Below are positions 32,793 to 46,201 of a stretch of 64,000 bases of DNA, in pieces. The notes below the pieces were generated by a model. That model worked only from the letters and a program-made list of their open reading frames with translations, was not told the origin of the DNA and searched no databases. This DNA comes from Phallusia mammillata. Its lineage: Eukaryota; Chordata; Ascidiacea; Phlebobranchia; Ascidiidae. Position numbers and translations under genes: made by a program. Numbering within the stretch: the first letter of the stretch is position 1; every line of letters starts with the position of its first letter. Location: the NCBI GenBank assembly GCA_003260075.1, contig QLIY01000520.1, positions 1-64,000 of the forward strand, in the 5' to 3' direction.

Positions 32793-33517
32793 AATCAAAA
32801 ATTACAAAACAGAAAAATGACAGCTTCCTTTAACAACACATTAAATGTTTGCATTTACAATTCCATTAAGCGGTGCAAAAAGGGCTACACTAAAATATGC
32901 AATCTATACGCAATCTACTAAAAAAAATAGTTAAGATGTTGACGGAATGTTAGGGCTATTTGGGTCAAGGTGAGGGTTTGTATTGCAAATAAATTTAAAA
33001 TTTAATCTCAGATACCTTTTGGGCCTAATTTGCGGTACCATATAGTGTTTAGTACCACTAAAAACACATATGAGAATAATACGCCCAAACTGGGCATCTA
33101 AAACTAAATTATAGTGTTATTTTTACTATAAATATAAACCCTCACCCGGACCCTAAAAGCCCTAACCGTCAACATTTTTAAAAGTTGCATACGTTTTATA
33201 ACTAGATTGCGTAGTTAGCGTAGATTGCGTATATTAGAGGCTAGAGCCCATGCAAAAGCAGCAATTCTCATTCTCACAATATCAACGTTAAGTATTGCGT
33301 AACCTTCAGGATTCTGATGCGCGTGACTGGTTTCAGTTCCAGTCAGGGGATTTCCCAGAATGTCAAAACAGAAATAAAAAACGCTGCATTCCTACGTGGA
33401 CATGACATCGGGTTTATTTATAAGCCAGTGGTTCTCACACGTTTCAAACCAAGCATTAACAATCTAAATTTGCATTCCACGGTAGACTTTGCAGGGCAAC
33501 AACAGAAAAGCGGAAAA

Positions 33518-33707
33518 ACAAAGTTAATAATTAATTTACCACGTGATTTAAGTATTGCAAAGGCTAATATTTTACCTACCTTATTTACTCGATCATAAGC
33601 CGCCCTCACCCCCCCCCCAACAAAGTTAATAATTAATTTACCACGTGATTTAAGTATTGCAAAGGCCAATATTTTACCTACCTTATTTACTCGATCATAA
33701 GCCGCCC
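33518..33707. repeat. Direct repeat of about 90 bp around a C10 run
   Basis: AACAAAGTTAATAATTAATT begins both copies (33518 and 33619); C run 33609-33618. One base difference seen (GGCTAA versus GGCCAA). Confidence 0.85.
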
Positions 33708-34000
33708 TCGCACGCTGGAATTTTAGATACGATTGTTTCATAATACATCTTTCTGTTGTTATATGGTATGAATATTACGTTACTAACTGTACCCATCAGA
33801 ACGTATATCGACGTATAATCTGTACATGCATACATGTTTTGAACCTCAAATAATTTAAAATGTTGGTGTGTAGAAACAATTTCGGTATAAAATTAAAATA
33901 TAAGCCGCCCTCGATTGTAAGCCGCCCTTGATTATAAGCCGCACAAACGGCAGCTAAAAAAACAATATTAGCCGCGGCTTACAATCGAGTAAATACGGTA
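33679..34000. mobile_element. Short element with TACCKTATTTACTCGAT inverted ends
   Basis: Left end TACCTTATTTACTCGATCAT, right end CAATCGAGTAAATACGGTA, which are near-perfect inverted repeats over about 19 bp. ATAAGCCGCCCTCG words repeat inside (33697, 33900, 33920). No target duplication determined; family not assigned. Confidence 0.6.
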
Positions 34001-37000
34001 TGTGTCAAGATAAAACCATTTTGTCTCAAGGAGCTCTGCGAGTGATTTTTCAAACATTCATCGAAAAAATGTGATACGTTTTTGTGTCTAAATAACTTAC
34101 TATCTGTTGACCAACTTCAAAAACTGGAATGTGTTACTTTTATTCACAATTGGGAAGCTAGGAAACTTCCAGAAGCATTTACAATTTTTTTCCCTTCCTA
34201 CAAGTAATTTGTCGAATCGGATATCGTTTTGTGGCAGTCGTGTTATCCAACACTCTATCAAGTTCTCAATTTCACTGCATTGGACAAACCAAGAAGAAGG
34301 TACCACGGTCCAAGAGGAGGTAATAAGCACTGTATCTAAAAACACCCTGTATACATGAGAGATTCGCCAAATTTGTACTTTTGCATATTTGCATGCTTAC
34401 AGCCATTACTCAATTACTCACATTAACTGCTAACTAGACAATTTGAGTACTATTTAATTTTAGCAATATTACGACATATGCTTTTTTATTAACGTTTTCG
34501 CAATTGCGGGTAGGCTAAATGTAAATTCATTTAACTAATGGTATTAGCACAATTTAACCTTTGGATGTAAAAAAGATCAAAAATGTGTCGATGAGATTGT
34601 TTTGTAGGCCTACATATAAGGACCAATTACAACCACAGACTCAAACATGGACAACCAAGTATTGCTCATCCAGCAGTTTTATTGTAAACAATCGACGTTT
34701 CGACGTCCTATACAAGACGCCTTCATCAGGATAATGACATAACTTGCAAGACAAATTTCTTTTAAAGCGACAAAATGCAAANCTTAAAAAGTTGATCTGA
34801 TTGAAGAAAACCGTAATGATTTTTGAAATCAGCACCCCAAAATTAGTCAATATCAGTTTTAACATTAAAGACACCAAAAATTGTGTTGGCCAGTGTAATT
34901 TATCGGCATTAGAACATCTGTTTTGACGTTCATTGTGTTGGCGCGTGGACAACTACTTTTGGATGGCTGATGATGAATCATTCCAAGTCATCTTATTCAA
35001 GGACTGATGCCAATTAATGCCCAAACTTTTATATGCCTTTATGTGTCGAATAAATATTGACTTATATCAATAAAATAATACATGGTCGTTAAAACTACTT
35101 TTGTGTACTTTACTTTTGTTTCTGTTTCAGTGTTGTTGTTTTTTGTAATTCCTAAGCTCTTCTCGGCGCGCACTTTTCTTTTTGAAACAACTTAATGGGA
35201 AATTAACTGATTCAGTATTTGACATTTTAAATCTTACTTATTATATTTTATTAACTACTCGACATCTGCATTGTCTTGTTTTTTATCGATGCTCTCCGTC
35301 ATTAAGTAATATTTTTACAGCAGTGTCCTGTGTTTTCGTGCCACTTGACCATGTGTATGTTTGTTGCGTTTAAGTGCACGTGCACAAAATATAATACAAT
35401 ACGAATTTGTAACTTATTATGGTAGATGACATTGTTTTGTTATGAATGTTGGTATTTAAGTTCTAAGCAAATAAAGAGTGCTTTAAATAATGAAAATATA
35501 AAACTTTTGGTAATTTCTCAGGGCGCACTAATGTGCCACGGTTTGAGAACACACAATTTTGTTGCGATTCGGCCAATAATAGCGGCAAACGAATATTCGG
35601 TACATCACTAGTTTAGACCAATGTTGTATACTAATCTCATTGAACTCATCCGTATGACACGAAAAGTTACCAATTATACTGGGTTAAACTAACAAAAAAG
35701 CCATTTGCCATGGCTATGTCACACAATATATTGTGTTTGTCAATTGCTGTACATATTTTATGAGTCATATATTTTAAAGTAACAAGAAATCTATGTAATT
35801 GTTTAATAACCCAACTAAATGAACTGAAACATTATCCACCACTCGCAGTTTAGGCCATATGTGACTTTTCAACGGTTTAATACATACGTAGCGTTCAATT
35901 GCAGCAAACAGTTTTGTGACAATAATTTAAAACCCCTTTTTATCAACGTTTTTTGTTTTAAGTGTTACTGATTGGTTATTAAATGTCGCCGAGGGGTTTG
36001 TGTACAAAACAATCAACAATAAAATGCGAACTTGATATTTGCGCCAACTTGCCCTTTATTTCAAGCGGCACTCAAACATCCACAGTCAATCGAAAAAATA
36101 GTAGGAAAGTAAGAAAATTTTAGAGGTAAACAATTTTGTAAACATTTGAGGTAGACCAGAAAAAACGTGCACAGCTAGTAAACAGCCTGGATGACAGGCC
36201 ATAATGACCTAACAAACCGCCTTAAACATGAACCAATCTTCCCACGAAGCACACTAAACTTTAGAACACAAAACACTTCAGTTGTTTCTCCCATCCTTTA
36301 GTGATTTTTTATTGAAAAATATGCAATGAGATTTTGATAGAACTGTTGTGATAATTTGCAGTCGAAGTCTACTTGCGCTTCTATTTTTGCTTCAAGTCCC
36401 CACAATTGCGTCTACTATCAATCGATCAGATGTTACAACAAAAAGGTTAAATGTTTATTGAGCACCAGTGTGAGTGCCTACTATTTTGAAAACTACAAGG
36501 ACAAGTAAAACAAATTGTTTTGTTTTGTATGAAAACATGGATTAAGTAAAACTAATGTAAACTAATGTAACAGTTGTTGTCGAAAGGTGACTTTGATACA
36601 TATTTACTACAGTAACAGCAAGAAATAGGTACAAAGAGACTTCTAAGCTGAAAGGTTTAAATTTCTTTTAATAGTTTTTTATTTATTTATTTCGTAGTGA
36701 TCTAATGCAACACAGAAACAGCAACTTATGAAGATATATACTGCAACAACATCTGAAGAGATTATCAAAGAAAGGCGGCGTTTGAATTTAAAGTAGGGTA
36801 ATCCTATTAACTGTGTCTGATAAAATGTTGGCATCCGCAAATACAGAGAAAATTTCAGGTTGTTGAAATATAAACAACGCTAATATATGCAAATAAAATC
36901 AATCTTCCTAATTTAAACTCTCAGGTCTGGCAGAACTCTTTCCACACCGAATTCTTTAACTTATCTATGTGAACCACTTCGTGCCAGTCTTTTGAACCGA

Positions 37001-38322
37001 TGCCAAAATAGAGGTCCGCTTTTTGGGTGGGGAATGTGGGTGTTGATTATATACGTCAAATGTTTAGATATTCGAATCAAATGTTTTGGTAAAAACGCTT
37101 ATCTTGGAAATCTGATAAACATGAGATAAAATGCTGATTATTTCCTTGGACTTGAAAGGAATACATGAAAAGTTCCTTCTGCGACCCAAAAACTTATAAA
37201 AGATGTATGGTTTGTCAATATTGTAGGAAAATTCAGACAAAAACTGTAACAGAGACTGAGAGACTAATTAAATTAAATGTTATGGAACTATGAAAAAAAA
37301 ACTTACAATAGAGACATTGTCAAGATTACATAGGACATCCAGATATCGACCTTTCCTCGCGTTAAACCCTACGGACGACCAAACGTCACCTAAATTCTTT
37401 CACATTCTATTTTCTTTTTTTATCAAACGTTTTCATTTACTTCCAATGGGTGTTAAATTTACCCCTTTAAATTTTATTCCTTCGGCGCAGAACGATTTTA
37501 TTATAGTTTGATGGTGCGTAGTCGATATGCGAACCCTTCGCATTGCGACTCTCAGCGGCAAGCCGTATACCCGAGATAATTTAACGGCTTTTCGGATCGT
37601 TAGTTTCTAAACCAGATACAACTCATATAAGTGTCAATATTTTGTAACTTTAACAACAATAACAACTGACCAAAATTTGAAGAATTTCTAACATTTGTGG
37701 TCTCTATCATTACGAAAACCACATAATCTTGAACATTTTGTGTTGAAACTGATGATAAATTAAAGTAGCCCACCCTGCATGATGTCCTACTTAAAAACGC
37801 TTTAGTTGGTGTGAATGAAAAGTCCCAGCAGCCTGTCAGCAAATGCTTCAGTTGAAACCTTATCCAGGTCAAATTTTAGAAATGTCCTTAGAAAAGTATT
37901 ATATTTAACCTAAAAGCTTCAAACGTACTTTGCTATTTCATACTTTATATATGATATGTTCAAGGATTCTGCACATCCACTTGGCAGAAGTTTGGTCTTT
38001 GGGATGTTTCTGCAGTTGGTGAAAAATTTCAGTTCTAAATCTTTAAACATTATCTTTTAGTCCTCAAAAATACCGGACAAAAATGTTATTGCCAAACAAA
38101 CTCTAAAATCAGATTTTTGACGAGAAAGAAATGCAAGTACAAGTAGCCAATCAGTCGACCACGATAAGTACAAAGACTATCGGCAGTTGACCGTGACAGA
38201 CGTGTTTTCTCTGCAACCGAGTGCCTTTTTCAACTCCTTTACAGGGACTTAAAGATTTGCGATTCTGTTTTCGTTAGGTTTAACTGGATGCAGACGGCTG
38301 ACCAACACTCGCCTTACTTGCT

Positions 38323-40678
38323 ATGGAGAATTCTGATCAAAAGCAAACGAACCCCACGGCTTCGAAAGAAAATGAGTCGGTTGAGACAGTGGCAACCCAC
38401 GGAATCAACTCGTGGTTACTTTACTCGATTGACGAATCGCCACCATGGCATCTTTCGCTGTTGTTTGGATTGCAGGTATTTCAATTCTGATGGCTTCTTA
38501 CCTATTGTGTTTGGATTTAATTTTTTAAACTACAAAGTAACAATATAAATAAAGCGTTTACATGTCATTGTTTAGTTTCATTTGTTTATCGACCCTGGTG
38601 TTTACGTCTATACCGCCTGGTTAATGAAAGGATTTCTCTGCATTAAACATGTGCGGTTCAGGTGCAACAAACAAAATGAAAAAAAAGTGAAAAATATTTC
38701 TGAAACCTTATGTGTTGTGCTTTCTCACAATGGCCAAGGCCAAGACCCGAAGCCTTATAGTTACCACTAGGGCTTAATTACTATCAACTAACAAATTCGA
38801 CAAAAGAGGTGTATTGATGAAGGTGATTTAATGCATCGAAATTACTCTTAGTTGACAAATTCAATGAATTTTAATTCATCGATTCAATGCTACAGCACTG
38901 TCTGCTATCCATTAGCGGACTGATGGGGGTCCCGTTGCTCCTGGCAGCACACCTCTGTATCCATGACGACGACATTGGAAACCAGGCGAGAGCTTACCTG
39001 ATAAGTTCGGTGTTCTTTATTTCTGGTATCTCAACGCTTCTGCAGACAACCCTCGGAAACAGGTGAGATGGCATATATAGAACACGGTTTTATTTATTTG
39101 CTCCACTTGTAGGTTCGTTTGCACACCCCTAGAGCAAGAAATTTACATTTATATGTGTTAAAGGTAAGGATGGACATTATATGTTGTCTACCACCTTTAA
39201 ACTTGTTAAGTGCAGTAGAAGTAGCCGCAAGTAAGGGTAGGATTGCTGACTATTCAATCCTTGACGCTAAAGGAGTTAAAGTGATTTATTGACTTTAACG
39301 GTGTACCGGAAGCTGGTTTCTATGTTGCGGTTGGTTACAAACCGCTGTTTCACACTTTAACGGGTAGACTAGGTGTTTGTTTTTCCGATTAGAATTAGGC
39401 TATATTTGCGCATAGGCCATCTCAATGAAATCGTTACACCAATCGGCAAAGTACAAGATAACCTGGTCGTTTTTGATACTAGATCTGTGATGCAAAGTCA
39501 AGTAAATGATTGAATTCAAGTATTTTTACGGTGATAATGCCCACAACGCACTGGGACGTTTTGTTGTGACACTTTTATTACTACCTAAACTGATTGTCTT
39601 CATAACTTCATATTTTTGTGACCTGAAATTACCGCTAAAGTAAAACTGAAAAATATTCAACATGTTGTTTCATAGGCTGCCTATTCTTCAAGGAAGCTCA
39701 TTTGCGTATCTTGCTGCAACTTTCGCGACCCTCGCTCTTCCGCACAACAAGTGCCCCGATCCCCTGCCTCAGGGAACTTTTAACTCAACCGTTACTTTGT
39801 ACAATGACACTGATGGCGAAATATTAGATGGAAACCAGTTGTGGATGAAACGAGTAATGGAGGTGTGAAAACGTTTTTGTAACTTAAGCAAAAACAATTT
39901 TTTAAAGGCATTGACACTGCTGTACAGTTCAACACCGTATAAACTGTGTACATTTGCATACTGTACCAGAGCTTTAAGTCGGGCCGGGCGTTTCAGGCCC
40001 GGGTTTGGTTCCAGGCCAGATTCGGCTTAGGTTTCTCAAAAAACGGGCCGGATTCGGGACTGACTTTACACTCTGTGTCAGCATTTTTTTGGAACAAATT
40101 AAACTAGCTAAGTAGCTAGTTGCTGGGCCTGACATAATTCCAAACAATCTTAAAACGTCTATTTAAGACCAATTGTGTATTGTGTTTGTTGTCTTGGTCT
40201 TTCCTGAGACTTCAATGTATAAGACTGTCAATTAAACTTTCGGGCCTAACCGGGCTTCTTAAAATTGATTTGAGTTCAAATCCGGCTTCAAGCTTGTACT
40301 TTCGGGTTCGGCCAGGTTCGGGCCGGGTTCGGGCTCCAATTTCTGGCCCGTTTACAACCATGTGCTGTACGTACAACAAATATACTGTACAAGGCCTTAC
40401 ACGAATCCTACCGTGTCAAACATATACATATTACACGATGGCCTTAAGTATTTTTACAGATTCTCACCCTTCAATAGCAGTCATCCAACCAATGTAAAAT
40501 GACACCGATTACCTGTGTCTTTTCAGTAAATTTAACGCCAAAATAGCGATGCTTATAATGTCAGAATCAGTCAACATAACTATCTTTAAAAACGAGATAT
40601 AAATCGTACCCTTTTTGCAAATAGGCTTTTGTGTTGACTGACTTTAATGTCAAAATACTGCTGCTTAATAAAAATGTT

Positions 40679-40747
<69 letters not shown>

Positions 40748-41072
40748 TTTTTGCACTGCGGACCGTTTTAAAACTAAAATTTTGTCGCGGACGGGCCTTA
40801 ACGTTCACGTTCAGGAACGAACGTTATCAGTTTTATGATTGCGTTACAAAAGCATTTAACCCGAAACAGTTTACGGCCTGGTTACAAACTTCTCACGGGC
40901 CGGTACTTGGGCGCGGCCCGGTAGTTGCCGACCACTGGAATACAAGATTGATTTGTATTAACAGGTACAAGGGGCAATGGCTGTGGCTTCGTCATTTGAG
41001 GTTTTACTCGGTCTCACTGGCACGGTCAGCTTTATTCTACGCTATATAGGACCTTTGGCTGTCACGCCTACG

Positions 41073-41132
<60 letters not shown>

Positions 41133-42343
41133 GTTGGATTTGTTCGCAGTTGCACCCCACCACGCTGCCACAAATTGGGGGATCGCTTTGTTGTAAGTTA
41201 ATGCATATGAGGATTTCATATCACAAGTCATAAACAAATCAACTTGCTGTGCATGCTTGCTGTAACTCACGTATTTTTGCTCGCTGTAACTTAGTCTATA
41301 CTTAATAGGTTCTTGAACCTACACATGAAACAATAATAACATTTTGTTTAAATCGATTACTGATATTTGATCTATAGTGCATTACGTACAGCGGGAGGGT
41401 AAAATTAATCCGATTTGACTTTCTAGTTATGAAAAAAGCCCTTGCATGAACTCTCTGACACTAAAGTTAAGAACTCAATTAACCCCAGAACACTTTTTTT
41501 CAGCACTTCTTTCATTCTCATACTGACATCACAATACTTGAAAAACTTTGCTGTCCCGATTCCGACCTTTAGTGTGAAGAAAAAATGTCATGTGAAGAGG
41601 TATCAAATCTTTAAAATGTTCCCGGTAAGAAGTATATCACACCTTAGTGGACTATTTGACCTTTAAGATTTTAGTTTCCAGCTATCTCAAAGACCTTGCA
41701 AAACAAATTTCATTGGAAAGAAATCACAAGTTGTGATTGCTTTGAAGTAAGAGTGAACTAAAAACCTCAATTTCGCGTCAGGTTACATTGCCACCCAATC
41801 ACCAGGGAGAGTTTATTAGGTGTTTATCCACCTGCTGGATTTACCCTAGTATTGCATTTCGCCAGAAAAGTACCTTAGAGAAAAATATTTCTGTTCGTTG
41901 GGTATGCATTTCCGTTCGTTATAAAATCAATAAAAAAACAATAAGCGTTCCTTAGAAGACAAAAATTTCCGTTCGCTGCTGGGTATACGCTGTGAACAAC
42001 AAAAACAACGTGAAACCTGTTTGTTCGAAAGGTGGTACACTTCGACATTGACTTATTTATGCGTTGCGTTACTAAAGACAAAAGTCGCAGCTAAAACTAC
42101 ACACCAGTGAAAATGTGTGGACTATATACCCACCAACGCCACCTCATCGTGTAGTGGCAAACAAACAATGTTTTACCGCATTACGGTTTGACAAATTCTG
42201 TGTTTAGTGGTGCAGTTTACGCATAATGAAGCGCGACAGACAAGTAGGTATTCAATCGGGTGCCAAAAAATACATTTAATTGCGTCTCGAATACCCTGAC
42301 CAAACCAAAGTCACAAACTACCTTAAACCGAAAAAAAACATAT

Positions 42344-42386
<43 letters not shown>

Positions 42387-45300
42387 ACAAAGAATCTAAT
42401 AGAGACTAGAAGCTAAGTAGGTAGCTCGACAGCGGACTCACTGTAAGCATAACGCATTTAGGCGTTGCCCGCCCACTGAGTATAGAAGAAACGAAATAAA
42501 CCAAGAATTTGGTACCGAAAATGCATTGGATTTAACAACGAACATTGACCAGAATTGGTTTAATTTTTTTCAAAAATTTTTCATTAAGCAATTTAGAACC
42601 TTCCTCTTCAAAACCTTTGCTTAAGAAAATTAAGTCTTGTTATTACGTGCAAAACTAAAGAAATATTCTACCCATAAGTGTAAAATATGCTCTCCAGTAA
42701 GAAATTCATACACAGGTGGTCGAGAATCACTCATTTTTAAATGCATCCGAAACTAAACTAGTTAAATGTTTTTTTTAGATCTACAATCGTAGGAAAATCT
42801 ACTAACGCAAGAACTCACAAAAAGGCCTACTGATTTCCAAAAGGTGGCGCAACGGAGCATAAGCTTTTATGTGGCAATAATTGCTCAGCCATTTGCTGAG
42901 TCAGCAATTATTGCCATGGTAAAAGCCTATGCTCCGTTACGCCACTTCTTGGAAATTAGAAGGCCTGTCTGTGAGTTCTTGTGTTAGTAGCTCTACCACA
43001 ATCGTCCTGTATTTGATTTCAAAACATTTTTTAAGGTAATCATCGCCATGGTATTAGGTTGGATTTTTTGTTGGATTCTTACAGTGACTGATGTGCTTTC
43101 GCCAGACCCCAGCAATCCACAGCACGTTGCAAGGGCAGATTTCAGGATTAATGTCCTCAAAAATAGTCCGTGGTATATTTTTTTGAAATTGTTTTGGTAC
43201 TTTTGTTTTGACGTTAAAAAGCACAATTTCGTTTTACAACCAATGTAACCGGTTTGCGATGGCCTTTTAAACTTTGTCTCAAATCGTTAGATCTTTGCAT
43301 CAAGATGGCAAAAAATGGTTAATATAATACTCTTGTTCTGCTTTTAAAGGTTTCGTGTGCCTTATCCGTTCCAGTGGGGCTGGCCTAAAGTTACACTGGC
43401 CGGGGTAGTTGGGATGAGTGCGGGTGTACTTGGCTCAACCATCGAATCGATAGGCGACTACTACGCATGCGCAAAACTAGCGGGCGGTCCTCCTCCACCG
43501 GACTACGCAATTAACAGGTCAAGTCAACCCCCATTTTTTGGCTTTTTACTGTTTTTTAAACAGCTTTTGTGGTATTTTGCCCTACAGGGGAATATGTTTC
43601 GAGGGAATTGGTTGTGTGATTTCTGGTATTTTCGGAACCACTACAGGTACGACCTCGTACAGCGAAAACATTGCTGCCATTGGTATTACACGAGTTGGGA
43701 GTCGCAGAGTAAGTCGATGTAAAACTTTGCTTGACATTTCCACAAGATGGCGCACCAGAGCGCTATTTTTAATTTAAAGTTACACAAAATAGATTTGTCA
43801 GCATGAATAACCGATTTGACATGTGCTTGATCGTGCAAAGTGCATAAGTAGAAAAAATGTTCGTGAAATTTTTAAGAGTTTTAATAAAACTTAGCAAAAC
43901 TACGTTCAAGATTGCGAAGAAACAAACATTAAAGACAACTTAAATAAGCAGTTGGTTTTGCTTAATACATTTAATCTCTAAACTTGCTTTCAATTAAATG
44001 CATAGCCTCAAAGCAAAATATGCACTTTACAAGGTACTTCAAGCTGCTGGTTTTCTTCTCGTACTTATTGGTTGTTTGGGAAAACTTGGAGGTATTTTTG
44101 TCCTCGTTCCGGAGCCAGTTATCGGCGGTTTGTTCATGGTTTTATTTGGAATGATAGCAGCTGTGGGACTTTGTAACCTTCAATATGTGGATCTCAATTC
44201 TAGCAGGTAAAGGTGTGATTAAAGCGGTAACCAAAGTAATATTTTTAACACATTTATTTTCATCTTACAAAATTGCAGCTAAATTGCCTTTTGTCGATAA
44301 AAAAACGAGTTTAAAAAACAGTGTTGTAAGATTGGACTCCTGTTAAATCTAAACCAATATCAGGTAAAAATTGCACCCATACCTCTAGAAATTGCACCCA
44401 TACCTCTAGAAAAATCTAAACCACTCGGTGCAATAGTTTGGACAGTACAGAATAAAATTCTCAGCGATACATTTCAAAATTCTAAACGGCAAGAAACAAA
44501 TTTCAACTTTTACCAGACAATGAAGGTATAGGTAAAATCATTTTGCTGATAAACTTTATCTTTCAACTTTAGAAACATCTTTATCATCGGAATTTCAATT
44601 TTCCTTGGACTCTCTGTGCCGGAATGGACAAAAGTTCACCCAAACGCGATCCAAACAGGAGTGATTGAAATAGACAACATTTTTACAATTATTTTGCAGT
44701 CACCTATGCTGATTGGTGGAGTTATCGGCATGTTTTTTGATAACACTCTTCCAGGTAAAGGAACGTACATTGTTCTTTTGTGAATCATTCACTGCCTAAT
44801 CGCCGGAAAGATTTTTAGTCATATCATATTTTTTTAGGAACTGATGCCGAACGCGGATTTACCAAATGGCGACAAAGTTACGGTGACGGTTTTGAAGATC
44901 ATTCGTCGATTGAAGAAAAACAACGAAAATGCTACTCTTTGCCGTTTTCCACTGAATTCAGGTAAATATAGCAAAGCGAACTAGTGATGCAACGAACCCG
45001 CCTTATCCTAAAATCCCCAATCTGACGGACTAAACTTTGCATTGTAGATGAAATTATTTATGACACTTCAAAACAACTTTCACAAAACGTAAGCAAAACA
45101 AAACCTCGATTAATTTGCAGACAACTTGACATGTGTTTACTATACATTAATTAGTTTATCTATGATGTTTTAAACTACAGATATTGAGTTTAGGACCAAG
45201 ACCGAATCGTCGGCAAAACGGCACAATCGACTAAAATATTTCGGCCAACCGAAACTTCGGTGCACACTAGCCCCCCCCCCCTTATCCTAAAATCCCCAAT

Positions 45301-46201
45301 CTGACGGACTAAACTTTGCATTGTAGATTATTTATGACACTCCAAAACAACTTTCACAAAACGTAAGCAAAACAAAACCTCGATTAATTTGCAGACAACT
45401 TGACATGTGTTTACTAGGCATTAATTAGTTTATCTATGATGTTTTAAACTACAGATATTGAGTTTAGGACCAAGACCGAATCGTCGGCAAAACGGCACAA
45501 TCGACTAAAATATTTCGGCCAACCGAAACTTCGGTGTACACTATAATACAAATCAACCCTTAACCTTAGACGTACACCTTTTGCGGAGTAAATCGTATTC
45601 AAAAGAGATTTGCAGTTGTGGAGACTCGAAAAAATCGATTAAGCAGAGTTATAAGCCGGACCGAAATCAGAGCACGAACCCAAGCATAAAAGCCTGAAAC
45701 CCGATACGAACAAGAAATTTCGTTTTACAACAGACCCAAATTATGCACAAAATTTACCAACGTGGAACTACGACAAAAATGTGAATGGGTGTTAGTAACC
45801 TTTAAATAAAGTCTGTTTCACTCACATTTAAAACTTTACCCAAACCGAGCCCAACCGGAACCCAGACTGCAATGTTCGGCCCGACAACTTTAAGACAGGA
45901 AAAACTAAACAAACCTATTTCCCACAAACAATGTGTTGATAGATATTCTTGCAGGACACAAGCTGTGTTATCATGGTGCTATGGTTTATATCACAACTCA
46001 ACACCTATACCATGGTGCTATGGTTTCTACCATAACTCACTTATACAAACCTATACCACTTACAAACTAGAAACTTTAGTTTACATTATACGCAGGCTGG
46101 CCAAATATTTTCCCATATTTCCGCAATACGAAGAGCGCACCAAAAAGGCTCTTGACGTTCAGGACAAATTACTCAACGGCCAGAAGGACTTGGTGTTGTG
46201 A
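38323..46201 (+). CDS. SLC23-family nucleobase/ascorbate transporter, 12 exons, about 620 aa
   Basis: Exons 38323-38475, 38896-39062, 39676-39862, 40965-41192 (contains poly-C), 41504-41624, 43036-43172, 43350-43517, 43588-43708, 44034-44206, 44573-44754, 44838-44961, 46096-46201. All junctions are GT-AG and in phase. Family landmarks: [12 protein letters not shown] before TM1, [55 protein letters not shown], and the NAT signature region [15 protein letters not shown], where the usual Gly after N-x is Ala. Then [14 protein letters not shown] and FFDNTLPG. Length is typical of SLC23A1/A2. Expected in the plasma membrane with about 12-14 helices; ascorbate versus nucleobase substrate is not decidable here. 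Exon 4 has 57 C (41074-41130) between VTPT and GLDLF, replacing a few conserved codons and shifting frame; read as an assembly placeholder. Confidence 0.92.
39968..40365. repeat. Dispersed GGGCCGGG-rich repeat in SLC23 intron 3
   Basis: TCGGGCCGGGCGTTTCAGGC to CCAATTTCTGGCCCGTTTAC. Opposite-strand relative of the copy at 4270-4680. Confidence 0.6.
40680..40747. other. 68-base poly-C run, probable assembly placeholder
   Basis: Sits in SLC23 intron 3 next to a hAT-like remnant (40748-40940, right end GGTAGTTGCCGACCACTG). No native counterpart to compare. Confidence 0.6.
41074..41130. other. 57-base poly-C run inside SLC23 exon 4
   Basis: Left of the run the frame reads IGPLAVTPT, right of it [20 protein letters not shown]. 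The two flanks are one exon in SLC23 proteins separated by only a few residues, so most of the run cannot be real coding sequence. Confidence 0.8.
42345..42386. other. 42-base poly-C run, probable assembly placeholder
   Basis: In the SLC23 intron between exons at 41624 and 43036. No flanking direct repeat seen. Confidence 0.55.
42799..42992. mobile_element. Palindromic (foldback) MITE, about 190 bp
   Basis: Left arm CTACTAACGCAAGAACTCAC...GTGGCGCAACGGAGCATAAG is the inverted complement of the right arm ending CTGTGAGTTCTTGTGTTAGTAG. The loop is near TCAGCCATTTGCTGA. Older members sit in AADC intron 4 in both duplicates. Target duplication not resolved. Confidence 0.8.
44362..44412. repeat. 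Short tandem duplication of 21 bp
   Basis: AAATTGCACCCATACCTCTAG occurs twice back to back in an SLC23 intron. Confidence 0.85.
45000..45543. repeat. Direct repeat of about 265 bp around a C11 run
   Basis: CCTTATCCTAAAATCCCCAA begins both copies (45001 and 45281); C run 45271-45281. Copies differ by a few substitutions and a 4-bp indel (GTAGATGAAATTATT versus GTAGATTATT), more than read error would give. In the last SLC23 intron. Confidence 0.87.
45650..45890. repeat. Diverged copy of the GGCCCGAACCCGG dispersed repeat
   Basis: AGCCGGACCGAAATCAGAGC, AAGCCTGAAACCCGATACGA and AACCGAGCCCAACCGGAACC match the 4270-4680 repeat in layout. Confidence 0.5.

Larger units (their letters stand above)
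32800..38320. other. Intergenic, 5.5 kb; repeats only
   Basis: No exon chain with consistent phase was found on either strand. It holds a join repeat (33518-33707), an inverted-end element (33679-34000), a CGACGTTTCGACGTCC repeat near 34690 related to 57783-58085, one N at 34782, and a CAGTGGTTCTCA fragment near 33427. The last 300 bp would contain the SLC23 promoter, but no clear elements were identified. Confidence 0.5.

Noticed and set aside
34107..34358. Overlapping 81-83 aa frames on both strands
   Set aside because: No family resemblance, and no neighbouring exons with matching phase.
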